Below, in pieces: positions 49,101-60,405 of a stretch of DNA of 64,000 bases. The stretch lies in NCBI GenBank assembly GCA_018257865.1, contig JAEUBA010000036.1, positions 1 through 64,000 of the forward strand, in the 5' to 3' direction. The position numbers were made by a program, and so were the translations under genes. Positions within the stretch are counted from its first letter, which is position 1. Each line of letters starts with the position of its first letter. Origin of the DNA: Stereocaulon alpinum. Its lineage: Eukaryota; Ascomycota; Lecanoromycetes; Lecanorales; Stereocaulaceae. The notes beneath the pieces are model-generated. The model worked only from the letters and a program-made list of their open reading frames with translations, did not search any database and was not told the DNA's origin.

Positions 49101-52100
49101 CTATATATATTAATAACGACTCTTCCTTTTCAGCTATTCGGAGTGTCTCGCTATACGACGAAGATAGGGTAGCTGAACTTAGTAGGCTAGTTTACCTATT
49201 ATATCTTCCTATACTTATATAGCTTGTCGAAAGTCTTATTAATAACCTCCCTATCCTTTTCGCCTAAAGGGTAGACCCTAGAGGGCTTAGGATTATTTCC
49301 TTCCTTTAGAGGGATAGGTATCTATTCTTCCTCTAGGATATTAACAGTCTAGCCGTAATCCGTTTAGATATTAGGGAAGTCCTCCGCTACTATAGTAATT
49401 CTAGTAGTATCTTACTAATCGCCGTATACAGTGATACTGTTTAATATAATATATTCTAGGGCAGGGTCGATCGTGATTGGAATAGCTGAAGAAAGCTCAG
49501 CAGAAGTAATCTTTTTAGTAAAGGCGGCGTTCGGTGTGAATCCTATAATAGTAGAGGCCGTCTAGACTAACGCTACAGCTGCTACCTTAGTAACTCTAGA
49601 CTTCTAGGGTTGCCTTAGTTTCCTATTTAACCATCCGCCAGCTACTAGAGGGGCTTTATCTAGGCTAGTAAGGTAACACCTATCCTAAGTATACTTAATA
49701 ATATTACCTAGCTTTATACGTTAATTAATTCGTGCTGGTTGATCCGTAGCGTTACGTAACTAGATAAAGGAAACAGATACGTTAACTATATAGGTATAGA
49801 CTCCTCCTTTAAAGCCTAGGTTATAAGAGTACTTAGGCTTAAAGAGAAAATTATAGTCTTTAGGAAGTATACTATAGTAAGCTATAGGGATAGTAGCTAT
49901 AGACTTTAGCAGAACCGTTATAGTAGACTTAGAGCGAATAGTACGCTAGATTAGTAGTATACCTCTAGCTACTATATTTATCCTAGCTGTTATATTTTTG
50001 TATTCGCCGATAGTTATACGGTAATTCGCAGGGTCTAGCAGGATCTTATAAGGCACTATTATATTATTCCCTATAAGTATGTTTACCCTAAGCTTCTCTA
50101 TAAGGTATACTTCCCCGCTTAGTTCAGCTTCGGCTAGCTTTCCTTCAAGCTCGCCTTAGAAGATAAATAAAATATTAGTATATTTATAGGTCTGATAAAC
50201 GGCGTCTCCCAGTCCTCTTACTAGAATTAGGGATACCAGCTTTCGTAATTTAACGTTAGGAAGAAGCTGCAGCAATTTACTGCGGTCAAACAGCGTTATA
50301 GGGCAGCTAGTATTAGCGTAGGCGTCGAAGGTTTCGCCGCCGATAGAGACTTATACCGTAGTATAATAGAAACTACGGAAAGCGTACCCTAGCTTAGCTT
50401 CTAGTAGTTTACTGTTAGACTTAATATAAATCCGCTCTCCTGAAAAGATATGATTCATCAGGACCTCCGGTTCGGTTCCGTTAGGAGGCGATAGCGGTAA
50501 AGCTTCCTTTTTCCAGCAGGAGGAACGCAGATAGCGGAAAAGTTGATTTCTAACTAAGAAGGTAGCAGAGCATTTCTGGTATATATATATTAGCAAGTCT
50601 ACTGGATTCGTAAAGTATACTTCGGGTTCATCAAATTAGGCTTACTCCTTATAGGGTTCGTTATCGATCCCTTCGTTTTCTCTATAATAGGTGTCCTGCT
50701 GTTCTGATCCTTCAGCCTGATTATATTAATCGTCCTTAGTTATTTCCTCCTTTTCACCTACCTCCCTATAATATACTTAGGGGCGGGCCTACTATAATTA
50801 AAACCGGCCGCCTTAGTTCCGGTCTAGCTATAGTTTCCCTTATAAGTTAGGAGTATTAGACTAGAAGAGTAAACCTAACTATCTTTTAGGATTTCTATAC
50901 CCTGCGGTGATTTATTAACGAGGTTCTGGTATAGTTAAGGGCCGGAGTTAGGGTTAAGGTTTTAGTTAGTAGGGTTAAGGGTTTAGTTAACTTAATACTT
51001 AATTTTATCTTTAAGGCTAGTATCCTCTATTACCTTGCTAGAAGCTAGGTCTGCCGTACTGGTAGGTATAAGCATTATTTCGATAGCCTAAATAGGAAGG
51101 GGTTGAGTAGAAGGGGCTTTACTAGTTCGGACGTAGCGAATTCGCTTATTATAGATAACTACGGCCTCCCTGCTAATAATACTAACTTATATTCCTTAAA
51201 GCTGACTTTATAAGAGCCTGTTTATACTAGATAGACGCTTTAGCGTCTAACTCCTTAAGAAAGCTGCTAACGGTAGTTATTAGCGATAGAGCTGAGACTT
51301 ATACCTTAAATTCGATGTTAAGGTTATTCTATACGAGTGTAAGTTGATTATATACTGAGGTTATCTATACTGCCTTAGCGTATCTCAAAACCTTCTATAT
51401 ATAAGTATAAGGATAGACCTGCTTCTATATATCTACTACGGTATACCTTTCAGCTTGAAGGTTCTACAGTATAATTAAAGTCTGTTCCTTAAAGGTAGCG
51501 ATTAGTATCTCTCCCTAGTCTTTCACAGTAGTATTCCTTAGTCTGCGTTTCTTAAGATTAGTAAGTTTAGTTGTATACTAAATTAGTACACTCCCTTAGA
51601 GGTATAATAGTACGAGTTCTTATACTGCAGCTTCTCCTTTAAAGCTAACTAAGTCTTCTAATTAATTAATAAAGATATAAACGTCTTTATAGAAAACCGA
51701 GCTATATTCGCTAACTATAGGTGAATCGTCGGTGGAAGGGTATAAGGGGTCGAAGTAACCAACTTCCTTATATATAAGCTTACCGTTATTATTCTAATTA
51801 AAAGAACTATTATTAGCAGGTCTACTAGGGCTACTAGGCGGAGTGCTAGAACCCTATCTACTTTCCCTCTAGAATCGTAAGATACCTTCGGCTATAGCGT
51901 TATTAATAATCTCCTATAGAACAGGATTATTTAAGTTAGCTATTAGTCCTACGGGTCGTTCATAGATAACTTCCTCCGCCGATTCCGCTACTAAAGTGGT
52001 ATTACCGGCGGATAGGTCTCTTAACGGTATAACGTAGGGGCTTCTTAACGTATTATCAGTGATATAGGGGCTTCCTAGAGGGGTATATAATCAGTTAGGG

Positions 52101-52640
52101 GGTATAGGAAGGCCTAGTTAGATAGGTAGTATATCAATATCTATTCTAAGAAAGTAGCTTCCACCCGGAGGGGTATTTCCAACTAACGGAGGTTCCTAAA
52201 GCTTACGGCGGACTACTTTAGTATTCTTTATAAAGGTATTAATCGCGTTCTTAAGACTAGACTTATTAATCGCCTAGTCCTCTAGAAAACTATTTAGCTT
52301 AATAGAAAGTAAGCGGGACTATATACGCCGGTCTCTTATACTAAAGCTAGGACTAGATACTATAGTATTAGCCTTTAGTTCCTGCGGTCTGAATTTATTC
52401 TTTTTAACTATAGCAGAGATTAGGTATCTTATATCCTCGCTAATAAGCGAGGCGTAGCGGTGTTCCGTCTAAATAAAATCGTATAGTTAGAAAGCTAGAA
52501 GGATAGTACTACGACTAGAATTACTTAGAGTTAACGCTAGGATAGCGGCTTCTAGGTTTTATAGTAATAGGTCTCTTTATCTGCTTTCCTTAAGTTATAA
52601 TAACTCTACGTATAAGCGGTGCAGTAAAGTCTGAGGTGCA
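46150..52640 (-). mobile_element. Ty3/gypsy retrotransposon relic with gag and pol, RIP-inactivated
   Basis: On the minus strand, from high to low coordinates: gag-like sequence (about 50800-52500), protease (about 50050-50350, active site now NTS where the family has DTG), reverse transcriptase (48750-49500, box YINN for YIDD), RNase H (about 48050-48700) and integrase (about 46700-47500, with the terminal HPQTDGQ-like block near 46950 altered to PPPDRRA). The order is that of Ty3/gypsy. Asp-to-Asn and Gln/Trp-to-stop changes are pervasive. Single open frames such as 50351-50596 and 47686-47985 are pieces of this relic. LTRs could not be delimited. Confidence 0.87.
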
Positions 52641-52839
52641 GCAAAGTCTAACTAACAAAAAGCAGCCTGCTAGTACTAGCTACGAAGTAATAAAAGATAG
52701 ATAATTACAGTTACTTTGTATAGTAGAATAGATAGCGAAGAAAAACGAGTTAATAAAAGCGAGTTGGTAAGGTAAAAGCTAGGATGAAAAATAGACAGTA
52801 AGTAGTATAGAAGTATTATATAGGTCCTCTGAGTTCCGG

Positions 52840-53310
52840 AAGGGGCCCTGCGCTGTTTTATACTTTGGGAAGGTGCGCCGGTATTCTCCGTTCCGCTACT
52901 CGGAAGGCACGGAATCGATTAGGCAGATCTAGGTGCTTGAGAGCTAGCAAAGTGGAGCGGAAGCGTCTTGGATGTAGGTGATAGCGTAGTGTCCGAATTC
53001 GGGCTGAATCGAGTCGCTGCGGGCGAGAGCAGGTGGGCTGTTCTGGTAGCTCGATTGGTTTGGTTTGGTGGACGTACTTGATCGACTTCTAAACGATGGT
53101 GTATAGTGTTTAGGAGCTCAACTGCCCGTTACTACCACTGATATAGCAGGTAGGCAGTAGCACGGTACGTATTAAAGGACTTCTGTTAATATGGTAGTGG
53201 TATTGACTGATGATATCTTCTAAGTGCCCGAAGGGCCTAACTATAAAGTTCCGCTAAGGCGGTGCCTTAGCGTATACACCGCCTTGGCCGTACCTAGCCG
53301 CAAGACCATA
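52840..53310. other. Patch of non-RIPed sequence inside the island
   Basis: CA and TG dinucleotides are frequent here, unlike both flanks. No frame has a recognisable protein. A perfect hairpin CGCTAAGGC-GGT-GCCTTAGCG sits at 53252-53272. It could be an LTR or a late short insertion; no terminal repeats were found. Confidence 0.5.
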
Positions 53311-53312
53311 TC

Positions 53313-53705
53313 AATTATAGGCGGTATATATAATAGCGAGAAGGTAATACTCTTTAAAACGCTATTATAGTCTAAGGAAAATAATAAGAGGATCCCTACG
53401 CCCTTTATATATAAGTAATATCTAGTCCGCCCGGTATTTATAATAATAATAAATAAGTCCTAGGGGTAATCTATAAAGTTTATAGGTATTAACCTACAGT
53501 TACGGCCGGCTTTTAGTTATAGTTAGCTCTATATATCGCTTTTATAGGTTACGAAGCAGGCGAATCTATATATTATTAGGCCGGATAGTTATAAATATAC
53601 GAATAACCGATTAATAAAGAATATAGTATATACTTAGGTACTATTACCTAATTAATAGCCTTAGTAAAAATAGTAAAAATCTGGATTTTTACAGGTATTC
53701 TCTAG
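53313..53705 (+). mobile_element. Helitron 3' fragment, 393 bp
   Basis: Nearly identical to 8440-8830, covering the last helicase motifs and the 3' terminus. Similarity starts at TTATAGGCGGTAT near 53309-53313 and ends at CTAG (53702-53705), followed by T. The hairpin is at 53673-53692. It is 5' truncated. Confidence 0.9.
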
Positions 53706-54304
53706 TAATATATAGTAGACTGCGCTGATTACTCTCTATAGGTAAGATAACCTCCTACTAGCCTCCCGCCGTCCTTCTATATACTATCCTACGTCTGCGA
53801 GTAGTTAGGCAGGTTACGATTCCACCCTACTATTATATAGTCTAAGTCTCCGCTCTAGCTGGCGGTAGGGAAGGCCTACCTATAATATATACCTATAGGT
53901 ATATATATACGTATTACTATAGAGGTCCTTATATATCACTAGCGCCTTAGTTAGTAGCTAAGATATAGTTAAGTACTGCGTAGTAAGTACTTAGTAATCT
54001 ATACCGCTGTTAAGTATATATAGATATATTCGCCGCTAGAACCTTCGCTACTAGAACCTTCGCTGCTAGAACCTTCGCTGCTATATACTTCCTAGGAGCC
54101 TCTACTAGAATATATCTTTACCTCTCCGCCTTATATTAGGTGGTATCTATACACCTAGACGAGGATATCTTCAGCAGTAGTACTACTACTATTATAGGTA
54201 TCGAGGATCTATTCTTAGTAGGGGTCTAAATCAATTCTGCGTAGCGCTATTAGGATAAGAGGTAGGAAGTTAATAGAATACTATTAGACAAGCTATATAG
54301 TGCG
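53706..54304. other. RIP-mutated interior of the host transposon, with a short tandem repeat
   Basis: AT-rich, many stops in all frames. A 15-bp unit CTAGAACCTTCGCTG repeats three times at about 54037-54085. It lies just inside the right inverted repeat and may derive from the original transposase region, but no transposase motif was recognised. Confidence 0.45.
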
Positions 54305-54437
54305 CGCTGTAGGTAATTAGATAGCTGGTGGTGGTATAGTTAATAAATTATTAATAGTTGCAAATGCGGTGGATTAGGTTTTCAGAAATAAAAGTTCAAA
54401 ATATTTGATGTAACCAATTGGTTATCCCGGGACACCG
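54305..54437 (-). repeat. Right terminal inverted repeat of the island
   Basis: Inverse of 39635-39765, ending GGTTATCCCGGGACACCG at 54437 and followed by TA. Normal, non-RIPed sequence begins immediately outside. Confidence 0.88.
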
Positions 54438-54756
54438 TAATTACCACTTGGATCTGCTTAACGCAGCCTAGTTTGACGATCTCGCTCATTGCCAAACCTA
54501 CTTCTCCACACTTTGAGTATCTGAGAGAGAACGCATTGAGGCCTATGAGCTGCAAAACCGCCAGTCGGCATCAATGCTGCACCCAACAGACCTCACGTAG
54601 ATGATTCGACGCCATTGGATCTCTTGCCCTGAAAACGCATACACCTAGTAAACCTTGTTGGTGCGATGCCGACAGTCAGCACCGTCGCACTTTTGTGCAA
54701 TCCATGGAGATGCCCGCTATCCCAAGGGAGTCGAAACGGAAATGCGATTGTAGATC

Positions 54757-55440
54757 TTAGGAATTCTGAATAAACTTCGCTTCTGACAGGCGTAAAGGCA
54801 ACCTGGCTCGCAGCAAACCTAGTGTCAGTTTTAGCAAATGTCTCGGATTTCGCTCTGACCTCCGTAGAACAAGCGTGATAGGTCTATGTTCGCGTTGAAA
54901 GAGCAGTATGCTGTTAACTGAAGGAGCTGCGACCTCCATGGCAGGATTGAGGGATCCAGGTCGATTTTGGAGATGGCTTCATGCTGGGCCTGGTGACGGT
55001 CCAAGACTTGGGTTAGTATACTTCCCGTTGTCCGAGGTTGGTTAAAGAGGACGTCGATTGAGCCATGGAGCTGTTTAAATCTGCGCTCGATTTCAAGCTA
55101 AGCACCTTGCTGTATATGCAGGTAGAACATAATGCGGACTAGGTTTCCTATAGTGTGTTTGCTGGTGGTAAGTATGTGACGATGCTGCTGATTTTTCTAG
55201 GTGTCTTGTCGAATACTCTGTAGTAAAGCGTCCTGTTGCATTTACTGTTCTGATGCAGCATCGATAGCACATTTCAAAGCTTCCATTTAGTCTATAACAG
55301 TATCATGGATCTACATGACTTGGTCATGTTCCACTTCGATAGACCCATATAGTCTTCGTAAGTTAGCCTCCCCTTCATGCGATGATAAGCTTCGCAACAT
55401 CATTTTGAGTGAATCGATTTTGGGAAGGAACACATGTCTA
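54757..55440 (-). pseudogene. Decayed gene with RIP-type stops beside the island
   Basis: A single minus-strand frame runs from about 55440 to a stop at 54757-54759. It carries about 220 codons of protein-like sequence, rich in amphipathic helix (MEALKCAIDAASEQ, DALLQSIRQD, ILTQVLDRHQAQHEAISKI). Five internal stops are all TAG or TAA where CAG or CAA would restore a plausible Gln. Overall base composition is otherwise normal. The coiled-coil-like content recalls N-terminal domains of fungal NLR-type proteins, but the family was not identified. The stops suggest RIP leaking from the repeats, 320 bp away. The start is unknown. Confidence 0.5.
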
Positions 55441-56419
55441 CTGTGTCAAGAGGCTCAAAGACAGATGGATGTCAAAATCATCAGCGTGTACTTTGTCATT
55501 CGAGAGCGCAAAGCTTGGGCTCCAGTCGCAGCCAGACTAATGTACCCAACCTCAGATGAGAACCATTGTCATTGAGTGCTGTCAATCCATATGAGATAGG
55601 TCAACGCTTTGTACACTATTATGCAGGTCCGCGACCTTGTTGTTGGGTACCTTCTTTAATTACATACCAGCCGCACCTCTCTGCCCCTAGTAGTCTGAGA
55701 CCCGCACAGTGATCGAAAGAGGATATCCTAAAGACGGTGTCCAATTGATGTCACACTCCTACAATACTCGTCATAGACTCCCATTGACAAAGTCATATGT
55801 GGATGATGCTCCAAAATCGTACCTTTGATGAAGCGAAGCTCAAGAGTCAAGGATCAAGACTTTCCATCGATGGCTTGACTTATCTGAATCGTAGCCGCGA
55901 AAGCGAAACTGTCCGCGTATTTAGACGGGACATTGACCCAATCATGGTGCATTCCCAGCCTTGTCTATCATTCGCTAGGTGACATGAAAGCTATCAGCCA
56001 TCAATCGTGTTAGGACCATGGAGGGGTGACTGATTGTCTAGGAGCCACCTATTGGACATGATTAGAGGCATAGTGAGATCGTCACGCGGCCCGCCCATCT
56101 TTGTGCATACATGTATAACGCAGACCCCAGCCACAATAATAACAATTCGCATTTCATTCTGCACAAGTATTTGATGGCTTGCCAGAATATAGACAGTTCA
56201 ACAACGATGATGATCTTATAAGGAAACATTTCGAACCATATCTACTTCGGCGGGATCTCCGCGAAGTATAAAGTACGTTAGAAGGTGCGGGGAAAACTCC
56301 AGGGCAAAAGGTGTAAACCATGCCTTACAACGTGATGACCTGCGGTGTCCCCTTGAATTGATAGAACTGTATCGTCTCTAAGCTCAAGCCGGATCACTCA
56401 ATTCATTGACCGTGACCAT
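55441..56419. other. Intergenic, 1 kb, no gene recognised
   Basis: Only short frames, such as 55797-55982 (+), without motifs. The sequence may include the lost 5' part of the decayed minus-strand gene and the promoter of the OsmC-like gene. Confidence 0.45.
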
Positions 56420-56998
56420 TTGGACTATCCCACAGAGATGGACGCCACGATCCTCCGGGCGGCTCAAGCCCCTCTGAAATCGCAGTATAGGACGGACCCT
56501 TCATCCGCCCTCCTGACCCTCAAATCATCCGGCACGCTTTCCTCGACCTCTATCGCCTGCTCCCTCTCTTCAGGCCCTGCCGTCTCCGCTGCCAAGCAAA
56601 AGATCGCAGGCCTACACCCAGCGGCGGGCGGCCCGGATGCAGAGATCTCGGGCGAGCTATGCTCTGGGGATATGCTTCTCGAGGCACTTGTAGCCTGCGC
56701 AGGCGTTACACTGAAGGCGGTGGCCACGGCGATGGAGATCGAAATTAGGCACGGAGAAGTGAAGGCTGAGGGAGATCTGGACTTTCGGGGGACGATGGGT
56801 GTGGACAAGACCGCGCCGGTGGGATTCGTCGAGATCCGACTGGACTTCGCATTGGATACAGATGCGGAGCAGGCGAAGGTGGATAAGCTGGTACAATTGA
56901 CAGAGAGATATTGTGTGGTTCTGCAGACGATAAGCAAAGCCCCTAAAATTAGTGTGGTCTCATCAAGGAAAAGAGGAGGGTACGCGAACGGTCAGTAG
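56420..56998 (+). CDS. OsmC-like peroxiredoxin family protein
   Basis: Single exon, 192 aa. The OsmC fold is recognised by GDMLLEALVACAGVTLKAVA around residues 83-102 with the first redox Cys at 93, and ERYCVVLQTIS with the second Cys at 165. The two-Cys pair reduces organic hydroperoxides in bacterial OsmC/Ohr; in fungi the role is probably peroxide or thiol-stress defence in the cytosol. No signal peptide. The N-terminal 40 residues are Ser/Ala-rich, and a start at Met7 is equally possible. The long GC-rich frame on the opposite strand is its shadow. Confidence 0.88.
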   Translation: MDYPTEMDATILRAAQAPLKSQYRTDPSSALLTLKSSGTLSSTSIACSLSSGPAVSAAKQKIAGLHPAAGGPDAEISGELCSGDMLLEALVACAGVTLKAVATAMEIEIRHGEVKAEGDLDFRGTMGVDKTAPVGFVEIRLDFALDTDAEQAKVDKLVQLTERYCVVLQTISKAPKISVVSSRKRGGYANGQ

Positions 56999-58054
56999 TC
57001 ATGTGGCAAATATGCAGGCAAGCGGGATCACGACGACAGCTGCAAGGCCTTCCATTCTCGAGGCATGGGTCCGCTTTCAAGCGAGTACAAGCGTGGGAGG
57101 TCTTATCCATGTACAACTTTTCAGAATGCAGCACTTAGCCCAAAATTCAACGTGTAGTATTGCAAACCCATCCACCATCCTTGTCTCAGGTCCGGCCCCT
57201 CTGCATGGCTAGCTTCAACTGGTCCTTAGCCACTTCAGAACCCTCACCTGGCAAGCATTGAGAGTGTAGCACCAAGAGCGACCCTAGAAAAGGCTATGTT
57301 TTAGCTTTACGGTTCAGAGAGTCACTGTGTCTATGGTTCCAGCAATATAGTTGCACCATGCACGCATTGGAAGGCGACCAATGAAGAGAACGTGGATATC
57401 AGATGTGATGGCTAGAGAGGTGCAAGTATGTTGTATCAGGCTTGGCACGCTAATTTCGGTAGTCAGCGCTGTAGATCAAGTGCCGAAGCTCTCGCTACTG
57501 CTGACCACTTCCCGTCCATCGTGGCGACCAGCAAAACCCGGAGTCCCTTGCGCCATTCTATACTCATACCTCTAGTTAGCCAGGTAAGGTATTAGAGCAT
57601 GACTGAGACACGGCTCTGGCACTCCGCTCACTGCCGTCCTCTCTGCCGTCCATCAATCTCGCAGCAGTAGGAGATGCATTACTTAGCCCCAGGGACGTGT
57701 CAAAATTAAAAAGCTTAACAGAGACCGTTTGGTCCAGAGGATTCAACATCCGAGACCAATCACTATTCGTAAGGGCAAAAGTATCATTCCAATCGAATCA
57801 TACCGGAAGACCTTGACTTGAACATGCCGAAATCCCTCACCTTACGGCAATACCGTGAGGCTAAGAGCATGACCCCTCCAATACTGTGGAGCGTGCATAT
57901 CGAAGACCCTTTTATTGCATTTTGATTCGTCTTTCAAGGTTGTATATAGGGACGCAGGGGATTCGTCCTTTGATTGCGACGGATAGAATTAGTACTTTCA
58001 TCATAGCTTATCCCCAATACAAGCATTCCCATCTTCCAATTTTATGTATCCAAA
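56999..58054. other. Intergenic, 1.1 kb, no gene recognised
   Basis: Holds the 3' end of the OsmC-like gene and the promoter of the P450. A TATA-like TGTATATAGGG lies near 57940, about 110 bp before the P450 start. No other gene was found. Confidence 0.5.
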
Positions 58055-59819
58055 ATGTTTGGGCAGATCGTATTGACATTATGGCGACATTGGCCTACAG
58101 CAATCCTGCTTTTTTTCATTACATACCTTGCCAGGAACCGCTTTCTTCATGGCCTCCACAAATATCCCGGGCCATTGCTGGCTTCTTTAACGGACTGGTG
58201 GCGATTCTTCGATGTCTTAGGCAGACGGCCAGATATCACACAGAGAGCTTTGCACAAGAAGCATGGCGATATTATAAGATATGGGCCGAATGCGTTATCT
58301 TTCGCTGATCCACAGGCTTTGAAGACAATATATGGACTGAATAAAGGCTTTGTAAAGGTTGGACAGTCCGTCATTCTCACAGCAGAATTTTACATTAACG
58401 ATAACATTCAAAGTCCGACTTTTATCCGGTCCAGCAAGCAATGTCCAAAGGCGAGCGGCTCCCATCACTCTTCTCAACGACCGACGAGCAATACCACGCC
58501 GAGCTACGTCGCTGTGTAAACAGTGCGTTTTCAATGACTGCACTCGTTCAGTACGAATCCTCCGTAGACATCACCACGGAAAAGTTTCTAGACCAGACAG
58601 AAGCAGTTTTCTCATCCAAGAACAAGATCTGCGACTTTGCAGAATGGCTGCAGTATTACGCTTTTGACGTCATTGGGGAGATCACTTATAGTAAGCGACA
58701 CGGTTTTGTAGACAGGGCTGAAGATGTCGACGGCATGGTCGGATATCTGGGGAAATTGTTCAGTTACGTTGCACCTGTAAGCGGTTCACGCAGCTTACAT
58801 GGTGAGAATGCTCATTGATCTCTACTTCCCAGGTCGGCCAACTTCCCATGCTCGACCTCCTTATCCTCAAAAACCCGATTCTTCGCTTTCTCGACAAATA
58901 CAATATCATGTCATTTACCTTCCCCGTCGTCACTTTCGCTAAGGCCCGTATGGCCGAACGCCTTCAAGATATTGAAATGGCAAAGATCCAGGGAGAGGCG
59001 CCCCAGCTCATAGCTGGCAACGGTCGCGGTGACCTTCTTTCTATGTTCCTCAAAGCGAAAGAAGACCGCCCAGATTTCTTCCACGATGGCCGGGTACTAA
59101 CTATGGCTGTTAGCATGGCGTTCGCTGGTTCCGAGACTACTGCTATTTCACTTGCGGCGGTATTCTACTACCTCCTGAAGAACCCTCGGTGCTACCAGAA
59201 ATTAATGCAAGAGCTTGACGGTGCACTAGAAACTGGCACAATAGAAGCTCGACCCAGCGGCATCACAACCTGGGCGGAGTCCCAGAAGCTCCCATATCTT
59301 GACGCATGCATTAAGGAAGCTTTCCGTCTACATCCCGCTGCAGGGTTGATCATTGAGCGCATAGTCCCGAAACAAGGTGCAGAGATCTGCGGAGAGGTAA
59401 TCCCTGGAGGCACAATAGTGGGCTGTAATGCATGGGTGATACACCGTCGAGCAGAAGTATTTGGAGAAGATGCAGAGGTTTATCGACCCGAAAGGTGGCT
59501 GGAGGCGGATCCTGACGTGAGGAGAAAGATGGAGGGGTCTATGTTGCATTTTGGCATGGGAACTAGGACGTGCATAGGGAAGAACATTAGCCTTTTGGAG
59601 ATCTATAAATTGGTGCCGAGTTTCTTGAGAAGGTTTGAGGTATGTATCATTACACGGCTCTTGGTATTCTCGACCAAACGTACTAATTAACATATACAAC
59701 AGGTGCAACTAGCAGATCCAGAAAAGGAATGGAGATTGCACAATGCGTGGTTTGTGAAGCAGCTTGATTTCAATACCACATTCAAGCCCCGAAGCCGCAC
59801 AACTTTCTCGGCATCATGA
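58055..59819 (+). CDS. Cytochrome P450 monooxygenase, pisatin-demethylase-like class
   Basis: Four exons: 58055-58357, 58414-58776, 58833-59639, 59703-59819; introns 56, 56 and 63 nt, all GT-AG and phase 0; 529 aa. The first donor could be 58352, dropping two codons. An N-terminal membrane anchor (about 7-27) is followed by the proline hinge YPGP. The I-helix oxygen-binding motif is AGSETT (320-325), the ExxR is EAFR (384-387), the PERW motif follows, and the heme loop FGMGTRTCIG has the Cys ligand at about 469. All catalytic elements are intact. It is an ER-bound haem-thiolate enzyme. The motif set resembles pisatin demethylase-type fungal P450s; the substrate is unknown. No biosynthetic genes adjoin it, so detoxification is a fair guess. 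Confidence 0.94.
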
Positions 59820-60405
59820 AGATCTACTTACCCGACAACATCAACATCCAGGCCCACAGAAGTCTAGGCGTTCTCGATTGAGATGGGCACTTTGATTGGA
59901 AGTCGAAACAGCACTATGAGACGTCTTTTGATAGATAATCATTGAAAAGCATAGCACTGTCTTAGACCCTGACCTCCCCACCTTCCTCTAACATTGATAT
60001 GATACAACGGGTCCTTTCAAAGGTTCAGCTTATGTGCAGAGATGGCACTTATTCCCCGAAGCGACCCGATCGTTGCTCTATGACGTCCGAGCGCGGCACA
60101 CCCTACGCGCAAAACGGTCGAGATGGCGCTTATTGACTCCGACACCTTGTCGGGTCTGGGGTAAGATCAAATTTGAGGGCATTGCTGACCTATTTGAGCC
60201 ACAATAGATTCGTGGAAGATCTGACTTTAGATCAAGGTGTACGAAGACACAGCTGGAACAATATAGCCGCAATGATCTTTCCGTACATAAAAAGAGCGCT
60301 CCGGCCTGTCGACCGCACAATAAGATCAGAAACACTTTCGAATCTGTTCACACATATATAGTCAGAGCTCTTCCATATGCATTCACAGCCTATATTGATG
60401 TATAC
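59820..60405. other. Intergenic, 586 bp, no gene recognised
   Basis: 3' end of the P450 and promoter of the small secreted protein. No further gene found. Confidence 0.5.

Larger units (their letters stand above)
39635..54437. mobile_element. TIR-bounded 14.8-kb transposon island with nested insertions
   Basis: Left end CGGTGTCCCGGGATAACC at 39635 and its inverse at 54437 start terminal inverted repeats of about 80 bp with a few mismatches, extending more loosely to about 130 bp (39635-39765 and 54305-54437). TA flanks both ends (39633-39634, 54438-54439), the target duplication of Tc1/mariner/pogo elements. The inside is RIP-mutated; the outside is not. Nested within are two 1.19-kb repeats, a Helitron Rep relic, a gypsy relic and a Helitron 3' fragment. 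The simplest reading is one small DNA transposon that received later insertions, but its own transposase was not identified. Confidence 0.82.

Noticed and set aside
50351..50596. 81-codon minus-strand frame as an independent gene
   Set aside because: It is the stretch between two RIP stops just before the protease of the gypsy relic and continues in the same frame into it.
56464..56937. 157-codon minus-strand frame opposite the OsmC-like gene
   Set aside because: GC-rich shadow; the + frame has the OsmC motifs and both Cys.
57886..58308. 140-codon + frame overlapping the P450 start
   Set aside because: Different phase from the P450 exon and no domain; the P450 frame carries the anchor and proline hinge.
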